Assembly (NCBI GenBank): GCA_947086625.1
Contig: CAMTZV010000051.1
Span: forward strand, 1 to 7,855
Direction of reading: 5' to 3'
Length of the DNA stretch: 7,855 nucleotides
Source: an uncultured bacterium
GTDB lineage: Bacteria; Bacillota; Clostridia; Lachnospirales; Lachnospiraceae
Of the stretch, positions 1 to 5,419 are shown one piece after another. The translations under genes and the position numbers were made by a program. The notes under the pieces were generated by a model that was given only the letters and a program-made list of their open reading frames with translations, was not told the DNA's origin and made no database searches. How positions within the stretch are numbered: position 1 is the first letter of the stretch; each line of letters starts with the position of its first letter.

Positions 1-228
1 GATGTGGTCCGCCGGAAGAAGGTCAAAGCCCTCCGACGCGAGCAGCCCGTCCGCCTCCGCGCCGACGGTGACACGAAGCCTTGCCGCCATAAAAAAAAGA
101 ACGAAGGCCGGAAATAATAAGAGGTCGCGGGCGCGCCTTGTCTCCCTTTCGCGGAACATACCCTCACAGCAGAGCGCGAGCAGACCGGCGTCCAGAACGA
201 TTTCCGCCAGCTTTACAACGCCGCCCAT
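1..228 (-). CDS. Probable GHKL-type sensor kinase, N-terminal part (cut by window edge)
   Basis: The first 76 codons of a gene that runs off the window start; I read them directly from the minus strand. The ATG shares its A with the last base of the preceding regulator's stop (TGATG), so the two genes are very likely translationally coupled. The visible part has two hydrophobic stretches, about residues 4-24 and 36-53, separated by a charged loop rich in Arg and Glu (FRERETRRARD). This fits the start of a polytopic membrane sensor. None of the catalytic H, N or G boxes lies in the window. The kinase call therefore rests on the position directly after a LytTR response regulator, the usual order in peptide-sensing LytTR/GHKL systems, and on the membrane pattern. 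Another membrane protein is possible. Confidence 0.6.
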   Translation of the reverse strand, partial: MGGVVKLAEIVLDAGLLALCCEGMFRERETRRARDLLLFPAFVLFFMAARLRVTVGAEADGLLASEGFDLLPADHI

Positions 229-944
229 CACACACCCCACAAAAGGGGCTGGTACTTGTTTCCGATCGGAACCGCCTGTGCCATCCCCCGCAGATAAATC
301 ATCCGCTCCGTTTTATCAATCCGCTCAATGAACGATCGGTTTACGATATAGCTCTTGTGGCACTGCACAAACGTCTCGTCTCCCAGCTCCCGGTAAAGCC
401 CCGCCAGCGTATATCCCGAGATCACATCCCTTTTCGCGCCCATCGCCCGATTGTTTGTGTGGATGACAAGCTTTTTCCCAAACGCCTCCACACAGACGAT
501 ATCGCTCACCTGATATTCCAGCACGAACTGCTTCTGCCGGATCTCTATGCGCTTTGCCGTCTCCTGCAGGTGCGCGCTCAGCCCCAGCGCGTCGCGGAAC
601 ACAGATGCAAACTCCTCCTCGCCAAACGGCTTGACGAGAAAGCCGTAGCACTTTAAATCGCGGTACGTGGTCAGCTCCTCCCCCGCGAGCGCCGTCTCAA
701 AAAGAATCGGCGTATATTTGTACTCCGGCAGCCTGCGAAGCTGCTTTGCCAGCCCCGTCCCCTTGTAGTCCGCGAGCTGGATGTCGAGAATAAAAAGCGC
801 AACCGGATGCTCTTTTGCAAACCGGTACGCCTCGCCCGCCTGGGCAAAGACAACCGTCTCCAAACCGGGATCAATGTGTTTGATATACTGCCGCAGCCGC
901 CCCGCCGCGGCCGGGTGATCCTCCACAATCAAAATGTTTCCCAT
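228..944 (-). CDS. LytTR-family response regulator (first system)
   Basis: A 238-residue DNA-binding response regulator. The receiver domain spans about residues 1-122, with acidic residues E8 and D9, likely phospho-acceptor D54 (in FILDIQLAD), T84 and conserved K105 before P106. The C-terminal LytTR domain spans about 132-236 and carries the family signature around 192-202 (FVQCHKSYIVN). Length and domain order are normal for the AgrA/LytR group. Proteins of this type are phosphorylated by a GHKL sensor kinase and bind paired direct repeats near promoters. The start is backed by AAGGAG 8 nt upstream. The start lies inside the end of a 38-codon ORF (16-nt overlap), and the stop overlaps the next gene's ATG, so three genes form one tightly packed unit. 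The family call is certain; the target genes are not known. I see no copy of the TGTTGTAAA repeat near its own promoter. Confidence 0.93.
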   Translation of the reverse strand: MGNILIVEDHPAAAGRLRQYIKHIDPGLETVVFAQAGEAYRFAKEHPVALFILDIQLADYKGTGLAKQLRRLPEYKYTPILFETALAGEELTTYRDLKCYGFLVKPFGEEEFASVFRDALGLSAHLQETAKRIEIRQKQFVLEYQVSDIVCVEAFGKKLVIHTNNRAMGAKRDVISGYTLAGLYRELGDETFVQCHKSYIVNRSFIERIDKTERMIYLRGMAQAVPIGNKYQPLLWGV

Positions 945-1045
945 GAATGCCGCTCCTTACCGAATTGCCTCCGTTTTTGGAAACGTCGTGCAAAAATGCT
1001 GTCCGCCAGCAGGCGTTTTGCCATCTCGACCGCCGAATCCCTCAT
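929..1045 (-). CDS. Small basic peptide ORF (38 aa) leading the LytTR operon
   Basis: A short ORF of 38 codons plus stop, read from the minus strand. It has an excellent ribosome site, AAAGGAGG, 5 nt before ATG, and lies about 32 nt downstream of the predicted transcription start, which makes it the first gene of the operon. Its TGA lies 16 nt inside the response regulator gene. The peptide begins MRDSAVEMAKRLLADSIFAR and continues with a strongly basic stretch (RFQKRRQFGKERHSWETF). Net charge is about +5, there is no Cys, and no signal peptide or clear membrane segment. Residues 4-20 could form an amphipathic helix. It does not resemble an AgrD precursor, because it lacks the Cys and the acidic tail. 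It may be a regulatory or signalling peptide, a small cytoplasmic protein, or only a leader coupling translation to the regulator. I do not recognise a family. Confidence 0.6.
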   Translation of the reverse strand: MRDSAVEMAKRLLADSIFARRFQKRRQFGKERHSWETF

Positions 1046-1083
1046 ACGCGCCTCCTTTGATCCTTCTACGTAAGCCTTTTATC

Positions 1084-1112
1084 ATTTTAACACGAGTTAT
1101 TGAAAAAGTAAA
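1084..1112 (-). promoter_or_regulatory. Sigma-A promoter with extended -10, for the peptide/LytTR operon
   Basis: On the minus strand the -10 is TAAAAT (1084-1089), preceded by TG one base upstream (extended -10). The -35-like TTTACT (1107-1112) is separated by 17 nt. Transcription would start near 1077, leaving a short leader with the AAAGGAGG site. The region just upstream is a pyrimidine-rich tract on this strand with no repeat that I can assign to a LytTR protein. Confidence 0.6.
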
Positions 1113-1137
1113 AGTGAAAGAAACGAAATCCGAGAAG

Positions 1138-1152
1138 TTTGCCTTCGGCAAA
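1138..1152. other. Small perfect hairpin after the ACT gene
   Basis: TTTGCC-TTC-GGCAAA is a perfect 6-bp stem with a 3-nt loop, lying between the stop of the ACT gene and the next promoter. No T-run follows on the minus strand (the next bases are CTTCTCGG), so it is at best a weak or factor-assisted terminator. A GC-rich stretch (1153-1175) precedes it and can form alternative short stems. Confidence 0.4.
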
Positions 1153-1177
1153 GGGGGGCCGGACCCTGGGCCGTCAT

Positions 1178-1546
1178 TTATGCGACGATTTCATACCCGG
1201 CGGCATCAAGCGCCGCCAATGCCCTGCGGTAGTTTTCCTCTTTCACCAGCACATAATCCGTATTGTACGTCGAGATCACAAAAATTCCGATCTTATTTTC
1301 TGCCAGAATCCCCGAAATCTCAGAGAGTATCCCGATCAGTGAAAAGTCCAGAACACCCTGAATCCGAAAGGCCCGCCAGCCATCGTCCCGTTCAAGCGTG
1401 TTCTCAGGCACGTCGCGTGTCAGACACACCAGCGAATTTTCCTCGTCGGTTTTTCCCACAAAGCAGTATTCCGCATCCGGATTCACGCGCGAAAAGTCCG
1501 CCACCTTACACACGGAAAAATGATCGTCGAGCTTTTTTATTTTCAT
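1178..1546 (-). CDS. Small ACT-domain regulatory protein
   Basis: A 122-residue cytoplasmic protein with no membrane segment. Residues about 1-58 form an N-terminal strand-rich part (DHFSVCKV, EYCFVGKTDEENSLVC), and about 60-120 form an ACT fold (RIQGVLDFSLIGILSEISGI, then LAENKIGIFVISTYNTDYVLV). This matches the stand-alone two-ACT-like group related to COG3603, thought to sense amino acids or other small ligands. No enzyme domain is attached and the ligand is unknown. The ATG has GAAAGGA about 7 nt upstream. A strong intrinsic terminator lies only about 23 nt upstream of the start and I see no convincing promoter between them. Expression would need read-through, a promoter hidden in the terminator region, or a promoter further upstream. 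The neighbours do not explain its role. Confidence 0.85.
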   Translation of the reverse strand: MKIKKLDDHFSVCKVADFSRVNPDAEYCFVGKTDEENSLVCLTRDVPENTLERDDGWRAFRIQGVLDFSLIGILSEISGILAENKIGIFVISTYNTDYVLVKEENYRRALAALDAAGYEIVA

Positions 1547-1567
1547 TGTTTTTTCCTTTCACTTCTT

Positions 1568-1605
1568 TAAAAGCGGGAACAGCCGCCCGAAAGCGCTGCT
1601 CCCGC
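1568..1605 (-). terminator. Intrinsic terminator of the FliD-like gene
   Basis: On the minus strand an 11-bp stem (arms 1595-1605 and 1573-1583, one G-U pair) closes a loop of 11 nt and is followed by TTTTAA. It lies 11 nt after the stop of the FliD-like gene, and the T-run ends just before the ribosome site of the ACT gene. Confidence 0.85.
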
Positions 1606-1615
1606 CAATCTGTCC

Positions 1616-2392
1616 CTACACTTCCTCGTCTATCTTTCTCGAGACGAGGCGATCAAGCGCATCCGCATAAACGCCGTTTCTCGTATAACCGCTTCCCACT
1701 CGGTTTGCCGCGATTGAAATGCCCGCCGCCTTCCGCGAAACCTCACCCGCGTAAGAATTGTACCCGCAGAAAAGGGATTTCAGCGTGCTCATATCGGCGC
1801 TCTTTAAGGCGTCCCCGTCCAGCTCGAGCTGATTGCCCTTCCCGATTTTGATGCCCGCCTTTGAAAGCAGGGAGGCGTTCATCTTCGTCGCGTTCGTCAT
1901 CCACATCGCCTGACGCAGCACGCCCCTCGTGTCGGACTCCCCGGCCTCCTTCACAACGTCGTTGTAGTCGTCGACGAACGATTGAACCGTCTTTGTGATT
2001 GCCTTCCAGTCGTAGTCCTCCGTCTCGGTCTCCTCCCCCGTTTCAGGGTTCTTTGTCTTCACTTTCTTTTTCTCCCAGAGCGAGGACTGGTTTAGGGCGT
2101 CCGCGGACTGCTTTAACGAGTCCGCACCCGTCTTCATGAGCGTGAGCTTTTGCGGTGTGTCACCCCGCGCGGACAGCTCTTTCTCTACGTTTGCATAATG
2201 CGCCTTCAGAAGCTTTCCATAGCTGCCGTTTTTAATCGCTGCATAGTCCGAGAGAATCCCGGAGGAACCGGCCGATGTGGTCTGCCCGCCGCCTCCGAAA
2301 AACTCGGAAAAATTGATATTCCAGTTGCGGTTGCAGCGGTTTGCATAATCCGCATAGCGCTCATAATCACTGAAGCTCTTAATTTCCGACAT
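1616..2392 (-). CDS. FliD-like (flagellar hook-associated 2 C-terminal-like) protein
   Basis: A 258-residue soluble protein without signal peptide or membrane segment. The N-terminal third is polar, with a Gly/Ser-rich stretch (FFGGGGQTTSAGSSG, about 32-46) and a conserved-looking NGSYGKLLKAHY motif (55-66). Residues 106-128 form a highly charged Lys/Glu linker. The second half carries patterns typical of the FliD C-terminal region: SFVDDYNDVV (138-147), then LLSKAGIKI...LELDGDALKSAD...LKSLF (175-208), followed by a short helical tail. FliD caps the flagellar filament and is normally about 400 residues or more. This shorter protein lacks the usual N-terminal FliD domain and has no flagellar genes beside it. 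AGGAGGT lies 6 nt before the ATG. It has its own candidate promoter and terminator, so it is probably a single-gene unit. I infer a secreted or surface-assembly role; an unrelated coiled protein with chance similarity is possible. Confidence 0.65.
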   Translation of the reverse strand: MSEIKSFSDYERYADYANRCNRNWNINFSEFFGGGGQTTSAGSSGILSDYAAIKNGSYGKLLKAHYANVEKELSARGDTPQKLTLMKTGADSLKQSADALNQSSLWEKKKVKTKNPETGEETETEDYDWKAITKTVQSFVDDYNDVVKEAGESDTRGVLRQAMWMTNATKMNASLLSKAGIKIGKGNQLELDGDALKSADMSTLKSLFCGYNSYAGEVSRKAAGISIAANRVGSGYTRNGVYADALDRLVSRKIDEEV

Positions 2393-2432
2393 GCGCCCAC
2401 CTCCTGCTTCCTGTCTTCACAATGATCTTCAT
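2379..2432 (-). CDS. Possible 17-aa leader ORF upstream of the FliD-like gene
   Basis: ATG preceded by AAAGGAG with a 9-nt spacer; it encodes MKIIVKTGSRRWAHVGN and stops with TAA 14 nt inside the FliD-like gene. The architecture is the same as that of the 38-codon ORF before the first regulator, which suggests coupling of translation. At 17 codons it may be chance; there is no family match. Confidence 0.3.
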   Translation of the reverse strand: MKIIVKTGSRRWAHVGN

Positions 2433-2480
2433 CAACAATGTCTCCTTTCCCGATTTCCTGTTCCATATGGAAATTTTTAC

Positions 2481-2528
2481 AACAATCCGTCCGCCCTGCA
2501 CAAGCGGCGCCGCACGTGCCGGATTGTT
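2481..2528. repeat. Long inverted repeat (hairpin) in the FliD-like gene leader
   Basis: Perfect 9-bp arms AACAATCCG (2481-2489) and CGGATTGTT (2520-2528) enclose a second, imperfect stem spanning 2498-2519 (GCAC/GTGC arms around a GC-rich palindrome). The predicted transcription start is near 2527, so the mRNA could begin with this hairpin. No T-run follows on the minus strand, which argues against a terminator. Possible roles are a 5' mRNA stabiliser, a protein-binding site or a regulatory leader. Confidence 0.55.
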
Positions 2529-2533
2529 TGAAT

Positions 2534-2562
2534 TCTGTATCGGAGACTGCCCGCACCGTCAA
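2534..2562 (-). promoter_or_regulatory. Candidate promoter of the FliD-like gene
   Basis: On the minus strand TTGACG (2557-2562) is followed after exactly 17 nt by TACAGA (2534-2539). The -35 is near consensus and the -10 is weak, as expected of an activator-dependent promoter. The leader would be about 135 nt. A repeat resembling the LytTR site upstream of the 4037-4759 regulator lies 8 nt upstream of the -35. Confidence 0.4.
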
Positions 2563-2570
2563 AACCGGTC

Positions 2571-2600
2571 CGGTGTGAGACACCCTTTTTCTGTTGTAAG
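2571..2600 (+). promoter_or_regulatory. Candidate second LytTR-binding repeat (degenerate)
   Basis: CGGTGTGAG (2571-2579), a 12-nt spacer, then TGTTGTAAG (2592-2600). The second half matches the perfect repeat unit TGTTGTAAA at 8 of 9 positions; the first half matches TGTTGTAAG at 6 of 9. Spacing and orientation are the same as at 4830-4859. Upstream of a gene with its own promoter, this suggests control by the same regulator; sequence alone does not prove binding. Confidence 0.4.
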
Positions 2601-2620
2601 AGATAGAAACAGCAGCGGTT

Positions 2621-2638
2621 CTCCGCCTTTCGCCGGAG
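2621..2638 (-). terminator. Weak hairpin just after the sensor kinase gene
   Basis: CTCCG and CGGAG arms with one inner mismatch and a C-GAAA-G tetraloop, starting 2 nt after the kinase stop. No T-run follows directly, so termination would be inefficient or need a factor. Confidence 0.3.
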
Positions 2639-2640
2639 GG

Positions 2641-4035
2641 CTACCCCTCCAGCATGAGCATCACAGTCAGGCAAAATTTCGAGCTGTCACAGGCGAGATC
2701 AATATCCCCGGCGTATTTTTTCGCAACCCTTTGTATGTTTGCAAGCCCGTATCCGTGCCCCTCCCCTTTTGTGGTGCGGGGCATCCCGTTCGCGTCCCGG
2801 CGCAGGCTTCCCGAAAAGCTGTTTTCAATCTCGATGAGAAAGGCGTTGTTTTTTCGGTAAGAGACGACGGAGAGATACGCGCCGTTCCCCGACGTCTGCC
2901 CAGAGAGACCCTGCGCGCACGTCTGCAAATACTCCAACGCGTTTTGCAGCGCATTATTTAAAATAATACTCGCGTCGAGCGCGCGCACGCCGCAATCCGC
3001 CGGAAAATAAAACTGCGCGTGAAAGTTTATCCCCATCCGCTCCGCCTTTTCCTTATGCATCTGCAAAACCACATCCGTCACCGGATTCCCACTGTTCATC
3101 CCGGCCGCCGTATGCGCCAGCATTTCCTTGAGATCCGCGCCGTATGCCCTTGCCTCCTTCGTCTGGTTTTCCTCATAGAGCTGCTCCAGCGTGAGAATGT
3201 GGTTCGCCATATCGTGCTTCATCCCGCGGATATCCCGGTACAGCCCCTCCACATGCTCGATATGCAGACGCATACTCTCGATCTGCGCGGCAAGCAGATT
3301 TTCCTGCAGCTTCTCCTCCTGTCTGCGCCGTATGCCCTGATAGAGCGCGACCGCCGCAAGCACCGTGACAAGGGAGCTGCCGTAGTAGAACAGTGCCAGA
3401 ACATCGTACCCCTCGGCGCTCTGCCCGGTCTGCCTGATATAAAAGCTGCGGTAATAGCCGAGCATCTCATAGCCGAGCGCCCCGGTAAACGCCGGGACTA
3501 AAAAGAGCGCCAGCAGCCACTTTTGCGATATCCTGCTTTTTTGATACCGCACCGCCGCCAAAATACAGAAAATGCCGCCCGCCAGACACGCGGCTTCCAC
3601 GATCAAATCGAGCAGGCACATCCCTGCATACAAATGGGGATACAGGCTTCTATGCGTATGCATAAAAACTGTTTCCCCTGCAAAATCATACACATGATCG
3701 TAGGCGATCTCCGCGATTGCATCACAAAACCCGCGCATGGAAAAAAAGGTCAGCGCCAGAAACAGCTTCTGCTCCCAGCCTTTCTGCTCCTGCATAAAGA
3801 GCGCGAAAAAAGCGGCAAAAACGCCGAGCCCATAAATATAAAACACACCGCTCACAGCAGACGTCAGAAGGATTGCATAAATCGTCAGCGCATAGACGGC
3901 TCCCGCGATGCGCGCCGTCCGCTTTTCCTCCACATACGGCTTTGCGAGCAGATAAAAGCAGCCTCCCTCACACAGCAAGCCCGCAGCCTGCGCGATCTGC
4001 TGCACAATGCGGTATGATACGTCGATCTGAGCCAT
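2641..4035 (-). CDS. GHKL-family membrane sensor histidine kinase
   Basis: A 464-residue sensor kinase, partner of the regulator encoded directly before it. The N-terminal half (about 1-235) holds roughly six hydrophobic segments (for example 43-80, 91-110, 139-163, 172-193, 211-232), the plan of AgrC-like peptide or small-molecule sensors. A short coiled-coil (about 238-268) leads to the phospho-acceptor H274 in RDIRGMKHDMANH. The ATPase part has an N box (LNNALQNALEYL, 359-370) and a G box (GEGHGYGLANI, 424-434), both intact, so the enzyme should be active. I chose the ATG at 4035 rather than one at 4062: it follows the regulator stop by 1 nt and has a purine-rich GGGAAGGG site upstream, whereas the earlier ATG would overlap the regulator by 26 nt. 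The signal is unknown; no peptide precursor or processing gene (AgrD/AgrB type) lies beside it. Confidence 0.92.
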   Translation of the reverse strand: MAQIDVSYRIVQQIAQAAGLLCEGGCFYLLAKPYVEEKRTARIAGAVYALTIYAILLTSAVSGVFYIYGLGVFAAFFALFMQEQKGWEQKLFLALTFFSMRGFCDAIAEIAYDHVYDFAGETVFMHTHRSLYPHLYAGMCLLDLIVEAACLAGGIFCILAAVRYQKSRISQKWLLALFLVPAFTGALGYEMLGYYRSFYIRQTGQSAEGYDVLALFYYGSSLVTVLAAVALYQGIRRRQEEKLQENLLAAQIESMRLHIEHVEGLYRDIRGMKHDMANHILTLEQLYEENQTKEARAYGADLKEMLAHTAAGMNSGNPVTDVVLQMHKEKAERMGINFHAQFYFPADCGVRALDASIILNNALQNALEYLQTCAQGLSGQTSGNGAYLSVVSYRKNNAFLIEIENSFSGSLRRDANGMPRTTKGEGHGYGLANIQRVAKKYAGDIDLACDSSKFCLTVMLMLEG

Positions 4036-4036
4036 T

Positions 4037-4759
4037 CTAATCCCTTCCCTCTCGTTGCACATAACGCAGATAGCTTTTCACAAAGTCAGGATAATTCTGC
4101 TTTGCCATCAGCGCCTGCCCCTTTTCCAGCCAGATCGTCGCGGCGTCATATTTTCTGACATATGCAAAATTCACCAGATACGCCCGGTGCGGGCGGTAAA
4201 AGCCGTCCCCCGCCTGCGCCGCCAGCTCCTTCATTTTTCCGTAATACTCGATATCCGCATCCAACGTGTGTATGATGATCTTCCGGTTAAATACCTCCGC
4301 ATAAACGATATCCGCCGGACGGACGGCGATGTGCGCGCCCCCGGCAGTAATCATCAGGCTTTTTTCCTCCCGCCGCGCACGCGTCCGCTCAAGCCGCACC
4401 TGCTGCGCGAGCCTGGCCACAGCCTTTTCCAAAACCTCCGCCAGCTTTTCTTCCTCAAACGGCTTTAAAAGATAGTGAAACGCTTCCACATCAAACGCCT
4501 GAAATACGTAGTCCTCGAATGCGGTCACAAAAATCAGGACGGCCCGGCTGTTTCTTCTGCGAAACTCCCGTGCCGTCTCCATCCCGTTTTTGCCGGGCAT
4601 CTGAATGTCGAGCAAAAGGATATCCGGCTTTACACCCGAGAGAAGAAGCTCCTCGCCCGAACCAAAAGCCGAGAATACTGCGTCCGGGTAAAGACGGCGT
4701 ATCCTCTTTGTAAAATATTCTCTTGCCCTCTCTTCATCGTCGCAGACTGCAATGTGCAT
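4037..4759 (-). CDS. LytTR-family response regulator (second system)
   Basis: A 240-residue response regulator. The receiver domain (about 1-115) has D7 and D8, phospho-acceptor D51 in LLLDIQMPG, T79 and K99-P100, all canonical. A helical linker rich in Arg (117-132) leads to the LytTR DNA-binding domain (134-236) with the signature FYRPHRAYLVN (187-197). It is expected to be phosphorylated by the kinase encoded 1 nt downstream. The ATG follows GGGAGG by 6 nt. The upstream region carries a perfect 9-12-9 direct repeat with LytTR-site geometry and a weak -35 promoter, which together suggest positive autoregulation. It is only distantly similar to the other LytTR regulator in the window, so the two systems are unlikely to be a recent duplication. 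Confidence 0.94.
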   Translation of the reverse strand: MHIAVCDDEERAREYFTKRIRRLYPDAVFSAFGSGEELLLSGVKPDILLLDIQMPGKNGMETAREFRRRNSRAVLIFVTAFEDYVFQAFDVEAFHYLLKPFEEEKLAEVLEKAVARLAQQVRLERTRARREEKSLMITAGGAHIAVRPADIVYAEVFNRKIIIHTLDADIEYYGKMKELAAQAGDGFYRPHRAYLVNFAYVRKYDAATIWLEKGQALMAKQNYPDFVKSYLRYVQREGRD

Positions 4760-4789
4760 GGTATTCCTCCCTGTAAAAAATTTTCCGCT

Positions 4790-4795
4790 ATACTA
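4790..4795 (-). promoter_or_regulatory. Candidate -10 element of the second LytTR operon
   Basis: TAGTAT on the minus strand. No acceptable -35 exists 16-18 nt upstream (about 4812-4818). This suits a promoter that needs an activator bound at the repeat whose near edge is at 4830. Other -10 registers are possible. Confidence 0.35.
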
Positions 4796-4818
4796 CGCAT
4801 CGTCCATCCGCGAAGGAT

Positions 4819-4839
4819 GTTTACAGGTATGTTGTAAAC
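4819..4839. repeat. Palindrome GTTTACA-7-TGTAAAC overlapping the LytTR repeat
   Basis: Perfect 7-bp arms (4819-4825 and 4833-4839) around GGTATGT. The right arm is part of the first direct-repeat unit, so a third, inverted copy of the core sits on the promoter side of the site. Confidence 0.5.
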
Positions 4840-4859
4840 CGGCGGGTTTTTGTTGTAAA
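4830..4859 (+). promoter_or_regulatory. Perfect 9-12-9 direct repeat, probable LytTR-binding site
   Basis: TGTTGTAAA at 4830-4838 and again at 4851-4859, units starting 21 bp apart, i.e. a 12-nt spacer and two helical turns. Paired 9-bp direct repeats with 12-nt spacing are the known form of LytTR-family sites. The repeat lies directly upstream of a LytTR regulator gene. The unit does not fit the published general consensus well, but this family's sites vary. Confidence 0.7.
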
Positions 4860-4907
4860 AAGTGCCGTATATCGAACCTCTCTCCCCGTCATCGTGCGTC
4901 CCTGTGC

Positions 4908-4949
4908 AAAAAAAGAAACGGGAACCCTCGCTGCATATCCCCGTTTCTT
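4908..4949 (-). terminator. Strong intrinsic terminator after the PilZ gene
   Basis: A 12-bp stem on the minus strand (arms 4938-4949 and 4913-4924, one G-U pair) with a 13-nt loop and an uninterrupted T-run (4908-4914). It begins 17 nt after the PilZ gene stop and separates that unit from the second LytTR operon. Confidence 0.92.
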
Positions 4950-4966
4950 CCAAACAACTTTCGAAT

Positions 4967-5314
4967 TTAAGCTTCCTCCGGATTGAGCATCTGATAAATA
5001 TTGATCTTTAACGCCTCCGAGCCCATCAGCCCCACGAACGTCGCGCCGCACTGGTACAGATCATCCGAGATCTTGTCGCAGCGCACGATGCGGATCACGG
5101 TCTCGATGACCTCCTTTGTCCAAATCTGAATCCGCGTGTCATAAAGCGAGCCGATCTCCATCAGATGCCCGGTGCGAAACCCCATGCCCGAGCCGGACAG
5201 ATCGGTCACATCCACGTGCATCATTTTCAGGGTCGTCATCTCGCCCTGATCCAGACGCTCCAGCTCGATGGATACATCCAGCTCCAGCCGCCTGTCTTTT
5301 CTCTTTTCATCCAT
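4967..5314 (-). CDS. PilZ-domain protein (probable c-di-GMP receptor)
   Basis: A 115-residue single-domain protein. It begins with the Arg-rich motif EKRKDRR (R5, R8, R9; RxxxR type), followed about 30 residues later by DLSGSG (D38, S40, G43), the second half of the canonical c-di-GMP-binding motif. A beta-rich remainder follows (VIETVIRIVRCDKI, YQCGATFVGL). Both ligand motifs are intact, so binding of c-di-GMP is likely. Stand-alone PilZ proteins act as receptors that change motility, polysaccharide or surface functions through a partner. The ATG has AAGGAGAGG upstream. It lies 105 nt after a small unknown gene with no terminator in the gap, so the two are probably co-transcribed from the promoter at 5733-5760. 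A strong terminator follows. The partner is unknown; the FliD-like protein is a speculative candidate. Confidence 0.88.
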   Translation of the reverse strand: MDEKRKDRRLELDVSIELERLDQGEMTTLKMMHVDVTDLSGSGMGFRTGHLMEIGSLYDTRIQIWTKEVIETVIRIVRCDKISDDLYQCGATFVGLMGSEALKINIYQMLNPEEA

Positions 5315-5419
5315 AGTTTTTCCTCTCCTTTTCCGATTGTCTCTGTAACTGCCGATAAAGCTGCAGTCAGCATAGCAGGTTCATTTGGATACCTCCGCCA
5401 AACCGGGCTCCGATCATAT

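Noticed and set aside
138..656. 172-codon plus-strand frame opposite the first regulator
   Set aside because: Antisense to a clear LytTR regulator; no ribosome site or recognisable motif.
1081..1135. Purine-rich GTGAAAG/GTAAAAG repeats as a LytTR site for the first system
   Set aside because: Low-complexity tract without a consistent 9-12-9 register.
957..1151. 64-codon minus-strand frame upstream of the first regulator
   Set aside because: Its start lies upstream of the promoter -35, and the frame differs from the 38-codon ORF that has the AAAGGAGG site.
934..1851. 305-codon open frame on the plus strand
   Set aside because: It crosses the intergenic region and lies opposite the ACT and FliD-like genes. 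It is Pro/Arg/Ser-rich with no domain, a shadow of GC-rich genes on the other strand.
4036..4062. Earlier ATG for the GHKL kinase
   Set aside because: It would overlap the regulator by 26 nt; the ATG at 4035, 1 nt after the stop and behind a purine-rich site, is the better start.
4821..4892. 23-codon minus-strand frame upstream of the second regulator
   Set aside because: It lies across the LytTR repeat and upstream of the likely -10, so it would not be on that operon's mRNA.
5315..5419. Possible c-di-GMP riboswitch before the PilZ gene
   Set aside because: I looked for the conserved GEMM core and its GNRA receptor pattern on both strands and did not find it; only short imperfect stems are present.
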